This document shows positions 1 to 4,837 of a stretch of 5,839 nt of DNA, piece by piece. The notes under the pieces are model-generated. The model did not search any database. It saw only the letters and a program-made list of their open reading frames with translations, and was not told where the DNA came from. Position 1 is the stretch's first letter, and the number at the start of each line of letters is the position of its first letter. This DNA comes from Deltaproteobacteria bacterium (GTDB lineage: Bacteria > Desulfobacterota > Desulfobacteria > C00003060 > C00003106): the NCBI GenBank assembly GCA_019314005.1, contig JAFDAE010000161.1, forward strand, positions 1 to 5,839, in the 5' to 3' direction. The translations under genes were made by a program, and so were the position numbers.

Positions 1-50
1 GGAGATAAATGTACACCAATAGGTTGTGGGAAACTTAGAACAGTTTATCT

Positions 51-160
51 CACCGCAAAGGCGCAAAGAACGCAAAAATTTTGTAATCTTTCCCTTTGAA
101 AGGGTTATTATGCTTTTATCATTTTAGGCCTTTCTTTGCGTCCTTTGCGCCTTTTGCGTT
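51..160. repeat. CGCAAAG-type dispersed inverted repeat (MITE/REP-like)
   Basis: The left arm (53-78) consists of CGCAAAG-like units. The right arm (131-160) is its reverse complement apart from one single-base indel and about two mismatches, so the whole can fold into a long imperfect hairpin. The central part is AT-rich and holds a smaller perfect dyad, CCCTTT-G-AAAGGG (92-104). I recall very similar GCAAAGGCGCAAAGAACGCAAAG strings scattered between genes in many environmental bacterial genomes, where they produce spurious peptides of the 'LTAKAQRTQ' type. No transposase is present. The right arm ends about 50 nt before trpS, so a hairpin here could affect transcription entering the operon. 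The inverted repeat is seen directly; calling it a mobile or REP-like element is inference. Confidence 0.7.
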
Positions 161-171
161 GAACTAATACC

Positions 172-185
172 ACATCTTGAGATGT
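172..185. repeat. Short dyad upstream of trpS
   Basis: ACATCT-TG-AGATGT is a perfect 6-bp dyad with a 2-nt centre, 26 nt before the trpS start codon. It overlaps the only weak promoter-like stretch here (TTGAAC at 159-164, no convincing -10). It could be an operator, but it does not resemble the TrpR operator as I know it, and a dyad this short can arise by chance. Confidence 0.3.
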
Positions 186-210
186 TAAGTTAGAATGGAG
201 AGTTTACTAC

Positions 211-1194
211 ATGACAAAGAAGAGAATATTGAGCGGCATGCGTCCCACGGGCAAGCTTCATCTTGGGAACCTCTTGGGGGCGTTGGCAAACTGGAAAAGG
301 TTGCAGGACGATTGTGACTGTTTTTTCTTTGTGGCGGACTGGCACGCCCTGGCAAGCGACTATGCCAATACCGATAATTTAAAGGACTATATCCATGAAA
401 TGATTATTGACTGGCTGAGTGTTGGTTTGTCTCCTGATAAATCCACCCTGTTTATTCAATCGCATTTGCAGGAACATGCCGAACTTTTTGTTTTGCTTTC
501 TACTATAACCCCGCTTCCATGGCTGGAAAGAAACCCGACTTACAAGGAGCAAAAGGAGCAGGTAGCCAACAAGGATTTATCAACATACGGCTTTCTTGGG
601 TATCCGGTTCTGCAGGCCGCGGACATCATTATGTATAAGGCAAATGCTGTTCCGGTCGGGGTGGACCAGCTTCCACATGTGGAATTGACAAGGGAGATCG
701 CGCGAAGGTTTAACCATTTTTACGGAGAGGTCTTCCCGATCCCCGATCCGATACTTACCGAGGTCCCAAAGCTCCTCGGGATCGACGGGCGTAAGATGAG
801 CAAGAGTTATAACAATACAATCTTTATATCGGAAAAACCGGAAGATATTAGTTCTAAAGTCAGCCAGATGGTTACCGATCCCCAACGTGCCCGGCGCAAA
901 GATCCAGGCAATCCGGACGTCTGTAATGTTTTCAGTTTTCACAAGCTTTTCTCTGATAAAGGGATTATACAAAGGGTTGATCGTGAATGCCGCATTGCAG
1001 GGATCGGGTGCGTGGAATGTAAAAAGATCATTGCTGACAATCTGATAAAGTTTCTTGCTCCAATTCGGGAAAAACGTGACTATTACGAGAAACATCCGGA
1101 AGTAGTCAGTAAGATCATAGAGGAAGGGACCGCAAAGGCCCGTAAAGTGGGGAGCCGGACTATGGAAGAGGTGCGGTCGGCAATGAAGATTTGA
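211..1194 (+). CDS. trpS: Tryptophanyl-tRNA synthetase with a probable [4Fe-4S] cysteine motif
   Basis: Class I aminoacyl-tRNA synthetase that activates tryptophan with ATP and charges tRNA-Trp in the cytoplasm. At 327 aa it has the usual length for bacterial TrpRS. The HIGH-type signature is PTGKLHLGN (residues 12-20, HLGN 17-20), the family segment AVPVGVDQLPHVELTREIARRFN spans residues 146-168 and the KMSKS loop is at 195-199. The C-terminal half carries four cysteines, C238, C260, C267 and C270, spaced C-x21-C-x6-C-x2-C. This is close to the [4Fe-4S]-binding motif described for Thermotoga maritima TrpRS (C-x22-C-x6-C-x2-C), where the cluster lies near the anticodon-binding region. The ATG has a ribosome binding site, GGAGAG (197-202), 8 nt upstream. 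It is the first gene of a four-gene overlapping operon, and its stop codon TGA shares its last base with the ATG of scpA. Confidence 0.97.
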   Translation: MTKKRILSGMRPTGKLHLGNLLGALANWKRLQDDCDCFFFVADWHALASDYANTDNLKDYIHEMIIDWLSVGLSPDKSTLFIQSHLQEHAELFVLLSTITPLPWLERNPTYKEQKEQVANKDLSTYGFLGYPVLQAADIIMYKANAVPVGVDQLPHVELTREIARRFNHFYGEVFPIPDPILTEVPKLLGIDGRKMSKSYNNTIFISEKPEDISSKVSQMVTDPQRARRKDPGNPDVCNVFSFHKLFSDKGIIQRVDRECRIAGIGCVECKKIIADNLIKFLAPIREKRDYYEKHPEVVSKIIEEGTAKARKVGSRTMEEVRSAMKI

Positions 1195-1919
1195 TGGGAC
1201 AAACTTCTTATAATGTAGAATTGGGGGAAGTCTTTGAAGGCCCTATGGATCTTCTTGTATACCTGGTCAAGAAGAACGATGTCGATATCTACGATATCCC
1301 CATTGCGTTGGTCACCGAACAGTATTTGGACTGCCTGGAGCTGATGAAAGAACTTTCCCTTGATGTATCCGGGGAATTTTTGGTAATGGCGGCAACCTTG
1401 ATGCAGATAAAATCTCGCATGTTGATCCCCGATGCGCAAGACAACGAGGAGGATGAAGGTGCGGAAGACCCCCGGATGGAGCTCGTGCAGCCGCTTGTGG
1501 AATATCTGCGATTGAAAGGCGCCGCTGAACAATTGTCTCAGATGTCTTTGTTAGACAGGGACACCTTTGTCCGGGACGCACAGGAGGAAGCGATAGAAGG
1601 CGATGTGACATTCAAGCCGTTGAGGCCTGTGGGGCTTTTTGAATTGATCGACGCGTTTCAGCGCATACTGAAAGATGCTTCAAAAGAACATTTTATTGAT
1701 ATAACGAAGGACACCATTTCTGTAAGGCAAAGAATATCAGAACTCATGGAGATCCTTGAAGAAAGAAAGAATGTCACGTTTCAGGAACTTTTTCTGGGAA
1801 AACATTCCAAAAAGATGCTGATTGTTACATTTTTGGCTATTTTGGAGATGATCAAGCTCCGGTTGATTCGCGTAATGCAACATGTTGATTCAGGGATTAT
1901 AAGGATTTATGCTGGATAA
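1194..1919 (+). CDS. scpA: Segregation and condensation protein A (kleisin)
   Basis: ScpA is the kleisin subunit of bacterial condensin. It bridges the SMC ATPase heads and binds a ScpB dimer to organise and segregate the chromosome. The 241-aa product has the N-terminal signature FEGPMDLLVYLVKKNDVDIYDIP (from residue 14), including the typical FEGPxDLL, followed by SGEFLVMAATLMQIKSRMLLP-like helices. An acidic linker (DNEEDEGAEDP) comes next, then a C-terminal winged-helix region ending in LAILEMIKLRLIRVMQ. I chose the ATG at 1194, which overlaps the trpS stop codon in TGATG; a TTG at 1191 is in frame one codon earlier and would add one residue. No strong Shine-Dalgarno is visible, so initiation probably relies on coupling to trpS. 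It overlaps scpB by 11 nt. Confidence 0.95.
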   Translation: MGQTSYNVELGEVFEGPMDLLVYLVKKNDVDIYDIPIALVTEQYLDCLELMKELSLDVSGEFLVMAATLMQIKSRMLIPDAQDNEEDEGAEDPRMELVQPLVEYLRLKGAAEQLSQMSLLDRDTFVRDAQEEAIEGDVTFKPLRPVGLFELIDAFQRILKDASKEHFIDITKDTISVRQRISELMEILEERKNVTFQELFLGKHSKKMLIVTFLAILEMIKLRLIRVMQHVDSGIIRIYAG

Positions 1920-2460
1920 TCTTAAGCCGATTATAGAAAGCCTCATATTCGTGGCAGATGAACCGCTCAGTATTAAACAGCTTGAAGCGGTGCTGGGTGG
2001 TGTATCTCGCCAACAGATCAAAGACGTACTGAAACGGTTAATGGCCGAGTACGAGACAGAAAAACGCGGATTTGCCCTCCAGGAAGTGGCGGGAGGATAT
2101 CAATTCCGTACCCGGCCCGAATACAGAGACTGGGTGATAAAACTGAAGCAGTCAAGTCCGGCTAAATTGAGCCGCGCGGCCCTTGAGACCCTCGCGATTA
2201 TCGCCTATAAACAGCCGGTATTGAGAACCGATGTGGAACACCTGCGAGGGGTGGACAGCGGGGGGATTTTTAAGACACTTTTGGAACGGGATCTAATTCG
2301 AGTGCTGGGACGTAAGGACCTTCCGGGCCGTCCCATGGTTTACGGTACCACCAGGCGATTCCTGGAGGTCTTTGGATTAAAGGATCTTAGTTCTCTTCCC
2401 ACCTTAGAGGAGATGGAGCAATTGGAAGAGTCGTGGCCGAGCGTATCCAAGTCGTCTTAG
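1909..2460 (+). CDS. scpB: Segregation and condensation protein B
   Basis: ScpB dimerises through winged-helix domains and binds the ScpA kleisin in the SMC-ScpAB complex. The 183-aa protein begins LKPIIESLIFVADEPLS (residues 5-21), the usual start of the first winged helix. The second is marked by LSRAALETLAIIAYKQPV (87-104) and the conserved GRPMVYGTT strand (140-148). Its length is normal. The ATG lies inside the last codons of scpA. An AAGGA (1901-1905) sits only 3 nt before it, which is short, so coupling to scpA translation is likely. The last 28 nt overlap the start of the rluB-like gene. The acidic, serine-rich tail after residue 163 is variable in the family. Confidence 0.95.
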   Translation: MLDNLKPIIESLIFVADEPLSIKQLEAVLGGVSRQQIKDVLKRLMAEYETEKRGFALQEVAGGYQFRTRPEYRDWVIKLKQSSPAKLSRAALETLAIIAYKQPVLRTDVEHLRGVDSGGIFKTLLERDLIRVLGRKDLPGRPMVYGTTRRFLEVFGLKDLSSLPTLEEMEQLEESWPSVSKSS

Positions 2461-3173
2461 CACGCGCGGGTGTCGCGTCCCGCAGAAAGTCCGAAGACCT
2501 TGTTCGCCAGGGACGTGTCACAGTCAACGGCAAAGTAGTAAAGGAACCCGGTTTTCCGGTCACATTCGGAAAAGATGATATCCGGGTGGATGGCCGTCCT
2601 GTCCGCCATCTTGAATCAAAGATTACACTGATCCTGAACAAACCAAAGGGGGTAGTTACCACCGCAAAGGACCCTCAAGGAAGGCCGACAGTTACAGACC
2701 TTGTGGTGCGCCTGAAAAAACGTCTTTTCCCCATAGGAAGGCTTGATTACGATACCGAAGGTCTTCTTCTCCTTACCAATGACGGATCATTGGCCCAACA
2801 CCTCCAGCACCCCCGCTACGGTGTTGAAAAGGTCTACAAGGTAAAGATAAAGGGACGTCCTGATTATTCTGTTTTTAAACGTCTTCGTGAAGGGATAGTC
2901 TTAGACGGAAAAAAGACAGCGCCTGCCAAAGTAAAAAAAGTCGGCACAACAAAAGAACACACATGGCTCGAAATCGCCATTCACGAAGGGAGAAACCGTC
3001 AAATCAGAAGAATGTGCAAGGCGGTGGGACATCCGGCGCTCAAGTTGAAGCGGGTCGGTTATGGTCCACTCAAGCTGGGAGATTTAAAGCCGGGAAGTTA
3101 CCGAATATTGACCGCGCGTGAGATCGCTCTTCTGAAAGAAGCCGCAAAGCCTGTTAAACCAAAAAAACCTTGA
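2433..3173 (+). CDS. rluB: RsuA/RluB-family rRNA pseudouridine synthase
   Basis: Isomerises a specific uridine in rRNA to pseudouridine; RluB acts on 23S rRNA, RsuA on 16S. The 246-aa protein has an N-terminal S4 RNA-binding domain (about residues 3-60, with RIQVVLARAGVASRRKSEDL). The catalytic domain follows, with LILNKPKGVVTT (66-77), the active-site motif GRLDYDTEGLLLLTNDG (102-118, catalytic aspartate D105) and the C-terminal motif EGRNRQIRRM (185-194). The tail is lysine- and proline-rich. The start is GTG inside scpB, with GGAAGAG (2424-2430) just upstream as a possible ribosome binding site. Position next to scpAB is typical for this family and favours RluB over RsuA, but the target uridine cannot be read from sequence. 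Its TGA stop overlaps the -35 box of the following tRNA promoter. Confidence 0.93.
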   Translation: MAERIQVVLARAGVASRRKSEDLVRQGRVTVNGKVVKEPGFPVTFGKDDIRVDGRPVRHLESKITLILNKPKGVVTTAKDPQGRPTVTDLVVRLKKRLFPIGRLDYDTEGLLLLTNDGSLAQHLQHPRYGVEKVYKVKIKGRPDYSVFKRLREGIVLDGKKTAPAKVKKVGTTKEHTWLEIAIHEGRNRQIRRMCKAVGHPALKLKRVGYGPLKLGDLKPGSYRILTAREIALLKEAAKPVKPKKP

Positions 3174-3198
3174 CATTTATTCTTCCAATCCGTAGGAT
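3170..3198 (+). promoter_or_regulatory. Probable sigma-70-type promoter for tRNA-Val
   Basis: TTGACA (3170-3175) is a perfect -35 box, followed after exactly 17 nt by TAGGAT (3193-3198; four of six bases match TATAAT). A start near 3205 would leave a leader of roughly 17 nt before the tRNA. The -35 box overlaps the stop codon of the pseudouridine synthase gene. A second TTGACAT copy lies at 3202-3208, too close to the tRNA to serve as its own -35. Confidence 0.65.
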
Positions 3199-3221
3199 TT
3201 TTTGACATATTTCTTATGCAT

Positions 3222-3297
3222 GGGCGGTTAACTCAGTGGTGAGAGTGCCATCTTCACACGGTGGAAGTCCGCGGTTCAAATCCGCGACCGCCTACCA
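3222..3297 (+). tRNA. tRNA-Val, anticodon CAC
   Basis: A complete 76-nt cloverleaf. The acceptor stem GGGCGGT pairs with ACCGCCT through one G-T pair. The D arm is ACTC-AGTGGTGA-GAGT. The anticodon stem CCATC/GGTGG encloses the loop TTCACAC, with anticodon CAC in positions 34-36, which reads the valine codon GUG. The variable loop is AAGTC and the T arm is CGCGG-TTCAAAT-CCGCG. The discriminator base is A, and the CCA end (3295-3297) is encoded in the DNA. No terminator follows; an ATP-grasp gene begins 22 nt downstream, so the two are probably transcribed together. The CAC isoacceptor normally supplements a UAC tRNA-Val located elsewhere. Confidence 0.95.
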
Positions 3298-3300
3298 CAT

Positions 3301-3320
3301 TATTATACCGTATTATACCG
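3301..3320 (+). repeat. Tandem 10-bp repeat between tRNA and ATP-grasp gene
   Basis: TATTATACCG occurs twice in direct succession immediately after the tRNA. The last G of the second copy is the first base of the chosen GTG start codon. The repeat fills nearly the whole 22-nt spacer and leaves no room for a Shine-Dalgarno sequence. Confidence 0.85.
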
Positions 3321-4150
3321 TGATCCTTTCCTTCCACTCGCATATCAAAGGGGATATCGACCTTAGCCTTTCTCTCAACGGTCTTTTCTCAGACCCTGAA
3401 GTAGATATCATGGCCCGTGCCGATCTCACGGTGGTTCCTCAACGAATCAAAGCACATCAATATCGTTTTTGCCAAAAACATTGTGTAGGGCTGTTCCCGG
3501 ACTACCGATATCGATTCGGATTTGAAGGAAAGTACCGGAACATAGAACTGTTTCGTCTGTTCAATGCGCCGCATCCTCCAACTAAGTTGTATCCTTTCGT
3601 GTCTGACTTTGTAAAACAGCACTTTGAGAAAGGAGCACCGCATTTTCCATTTCCCTTTGTGATAAAAAGCGATACCGGTGGTGGTGGATGGGGAGTTTTT
3701 CTGGTCCGTGATAAAAAGAGACTTCAAGAAATACTCGCAACACTTTCCGATGTGCGTCGACATCCTGCCAAGCGCTTTATCGCCCAGTCCTTTGTCCCTC
3801 ATGGGGGGCGGGACCTTAGGGTGGTGGTGATCGGAAAATCTTTTCATCCGTATTGGCGGTGTCAGCCTGATCCTGAAGAATTTCGTAACAATGTGGGCCG
3901 GGGCGCGTTTATTGACCATGAGCTTGACCCGGATCTCCGTGAAAAGGGGGTAGGGTGTGTACGCACATTTTGCGAAAAGACAGGGCTGAATCTTGCCGCC
4001 TTTGATGTCCTGTTTGATCGAAGCAGACCAGATCCTGAGCCGCTCCTTTCCGAGATCAATTTTATGTTTGGCCGAAAAGGGGTGGGTGGGTCAAATAAAT
4101 TTTTTTTTTTTTTTCAAGAAGCAGGTGACGATCTCGCTAAAAAACTTTGA
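3320..4150 (+). CDS. RimK-like ATP-grasp domain protein of unknown substrate
   Basis: An ATP-grasp fold protein, expected to couple ATP hydrolysis to joining a carboxylate with an amine or other nucleophile; the substrate is unknown. With the GTG start at 3320 it has 276 aa and begins (M)ILSFHSHIKGD, which fits the ILSFHP-type start I recall for this family. The frame stays open upstream into the tRNA, but that part cannot be coding. The N-terminal domain contains ADLTVVPQ and LFPDYRYRFGFEGK. The nucleotide-binding part has K116 in FVIKSD, the glycine-rich loop TGGGGWG (119-125) and the strand AQSFVPHGGRDLRVVVIG (155-172). Probable metal ligands are D229 (AFDVLF), E245 and N247 (SEINFMFGRKGVGGS). 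A 15-T tract near the end encodes five phenylalanines, after which the frame continues to QEAGDDLAKKL, as expected for a C-terminal helix. It probably shares the tRNA transcript. An alternative start is ATG 3410, but this would remove the N-terminal strand. Confidence 0.85.
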   Translation: MILSFHSHIKGDIDLSLSLNGLFSDPEVDIMARADLTVVPQRIKAHQYRFCQKHCVGLFPDYRYRFGFEGKYRNIELFRLFNAPHPPTKLYPFVSDFVKQHFEKGAPHFPFPFVIKSDTGGGGWGVFLVRDKKRLQEILATLSDVRRHPAKRFIAQSFVPHGGRDLRVVVIGKSFHPYWRCQPDPEEFRNNVGRGAFIDHELDPDLREKGVGCVRTFCEKTGLNLAAFDVLFDRSRPDPEPLLSEINFMFGRKGVGGSNKFFFFFQEAGDDLAKKL

Positions 4151-4417
4151 TTTGCTGCAATAGCAAAAAATTAGGTATATTTTAGTCTCCTTGGGTATAG
4201 TGCAAAGATTTCCCACTTGCAGGGGAAATATATTGCATATGAGTGGAACATGATTGCATATTTTGGTCTCCTTCCGAAAGTGCACCTTGCCGTATAAATT
4301 GCCTGAAACTGTGTAAATACAACATATTAGAGTTGAACGATTAAATGGGCATAAGTTTTGCGTATTAGATTAGTATCATATCGGCTTTGACAATTTAAAA
4401 GCAGGGAGCAACATATA
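4151..4417. other. AT-rich intergenic region with diverged direct repeat and small hairpins
   Basis: No convincing gene on the plus strand. Immediately after the ATP-grasp stop there is a 6-bp hairpin, TTTGCT-gcaat-AGCAAA (4151-4167), followed by A residues rather than T, so it is not a normal terminator for that gene. A second dyad is ATTTCCC/GGGAAAT (4208-4214 and 4223-4229). A block TATTTTRGTCTCCTT is repeated at 4178-4192 and 4259-4273, each followed by GTGCA about 8 nt later. ATTGCATAT is repeated at 4232-4240 and 4253-4261, 21 bp apart. A TTGACA at 4387-4392 has no -10 box at a usable distance. Confidence 0.5.
4178..4284 (-). repeat. Diverged direct repeat, SD-like on minus strand
   Basis: Two copies of a roughly 27-bp unit (4178-4204 and 4259-4284) lie about 81 bp apart. 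They share 14 of the first 15 bases and the terminal GTGCA. Read on the minus strand each copy is TGCAC...AAGGAGACYAAAATAT, a strong Shine-Dalgarno followed in one copy by ATG (4259-4257) at 7 nt spacing. That ATG opens a 25-codon frame running down to a TAA at 4184-4182, which falls inside the second copy. The second copy has ATA in place of ATG. The repeat is seen directly; a coding role for the 25-codon frame is speculative. Confidence 0.5.
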
Positions 4418-4630
4418 GTGTTCAACAAGATATTAAACATTCAACACCGCTTCAATCCGCTTCACGTGTATTGCCGCCTGGTAGAAAGCGGTTTGAATAA
4501 GCGACTCTCTATCTCGATATGTAGGTACTACGAAATTATTGTATACAATTGGCTTGTCTGGCTTACAATAGTCGTGATGCACATTGATAGGAGGCTGTTC
4601 GAGAATTCTGATCCTACTGCAAAAGAGTGA
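4418..4630 (+). CDS. Small hypothetical protein, possibly membrane-bound, 3' end supplied by a MITE
   Basis: A 70-aa reading frame starting with GTG, with AGGGAG (4403-4408) 9 nt upstream as a plausible ribosome binding site. Residues 9-37 read as a basic, cysteine-containing segment with NPLHVYCRL (13-21) and SISICRYYE. A hydrophobic stretch, about residues 38-56 (EIIVYNWLVWLTIVVMHI), could be a single membrane helix. I have a vague memory of short proteins with an 'NPLHVYCRL...LCRxYE' pattern in Desulfobacterota, but I cannot confirm it. The last 13 codons (RRLFENSDPTAKE) and the stop lie inside the inverted-repeat element at 4588-4661, so the original C-terminus has probably been replaced. 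No good promoter is visible. It may be a real small gene, a truncated remnant or chance. Confidence 0.45.
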   Translation: MFNKILNIQHRFNPLHVYCRLVESGLNKRLSISICRYYEIIVYNWLVWLTIVVMHIDRRLFENSDPTAKE

Positions 4631-4661
4631 GAACGAGACATAATTCTCGGACAGCCTCCTA
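4588..4661. mobile_element. MITE-like element with 18-bp terminal inverted repeats and TA flanks
   Basis: The left arm AGGAGGCTGTTCGAGAATT (4589-4607) and right arm AATTCTCGGACAGCCTCCT (4642-4660) are inverted repeats with a single difference, a T opposite G, which still pairs in RNA. The 34-nt centre has no coding capacity for a transposase. If the element proper is GGAGG...CCTCC (4590-4659, 70 bp), it is flanked on both sides by TA, the target duplication expected of IS630/Tc1-mariner transposition. The GGAGGCTGTCCGAGAA-type ends look like insertion-sequence termini, but I cannot name the parent element. In RNA it would form a very stable hairpin and might also stop or stabilise transcripts; there is no T run after it. 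Confidence 0.65.
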
Positions 4662-4750
4662 GGCTTAAACGCTCCGCACGTTAAGTATGCTTTCCGCGCA
4701 GTCTGGAAAATATTTCCTATTTTCCCGTAGCAATCCATAGATAACAACCC
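4662..4750. other. Intergenic stretch without recognisable gene
   Basis: Short reading frames here are interrupted on both strands and resemble nothing I know. The only structure I see is the near-palindrome GGAAAATATTTCC (4705-4717), followed by a second TTTTCCC. It ends 33 nt before the -35 box of the next promoter, so it could be a weak regulator site or chance. Confidence 0.35.
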
Positions 4751-4781
4751 TTGACATTAGTACGTATAAGTTGGTTATAAT
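4751..4781 (+). promoter_or_regulatory. Probable sigma-70-type promoter of the Cache-protein gene
   Basis: TTGACA (4751-4756) and TATAAT (4776-4781) both match the consensus perfectly. They are separated by 19 nt, longer than the optimal 17; TTATAA at 4775-4780 would give 18. A start near 4788 leaves a leader of about 50 nt before the TTG start codon at 4838. Confidence 0.6.
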
Positions 4782-4837
4782 AATTTTAGGTAATTGAATT
4801 AGATACAGGGTTATATCCCCTACAAGAAGAGAGACCT

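Noticed and set aside
1..99. Open frame from the window edge that could be the end of an upstream gene
   Set aside because: It runs into the CGCAAAG repeat and reads LTAKAQRTQ, a peptide typical of that repeat, with no recognisable domain before it.
191..196. TAGAAT as -10 box of trpS
   Set aside because: It is immediately next to the ribosome binding site and has no -35 at the right distance; transcription would start too close to the ATG.
580..1095. Long minus-strand frame opposite trpS
   Set aside because: It is antisense to a well-conserved synthetase, has no family resemblance and no upstream signals.
1083..1532. Long minus-strand frame opposite the trpS end and scpA
   Set aside because: Shadow of two confidently identified genes, with no recognisable domain.
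3236..3319. N-terminal extension of the ATP-grasp protein from a GTG at 3236
   Set aside because: This segment lies within the tRNA-Val and its spacer; the family-like N-terminus begins at GTG 3320.
4151..4170. Hairpin TTTGCT/AGCAAA as terminator of the ATP-grasp gene
   Set aside because: The stem is only 6 bp and is followed by A residues instead of a T run.
4387..4419. TTGACA with TATAGT as promoter for the small ORF
   Set aside because: The spacing is 21 nt and the -10 would overlap the start codon, so it cannot drive that frame.
4151..4420. CRISPR array from the repeated TATTTTRGTCTCCTT blocks
   Set aside because: Only two diverged copies with an 81-bp period and no cas genes.
4538..4549. 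ATTGTATACAAT palindrome
   Set aside because: A 12-bp palindrome in AT-rich DNA inside the small ORF; no context suggests a binding site.
4433..4747. 104-codon minus-strand frame across the MITE
   Set aside because: It passes straight through both arms of the inverted repeat and has no recognisable domain; the plus-strand frame has the better start signals.
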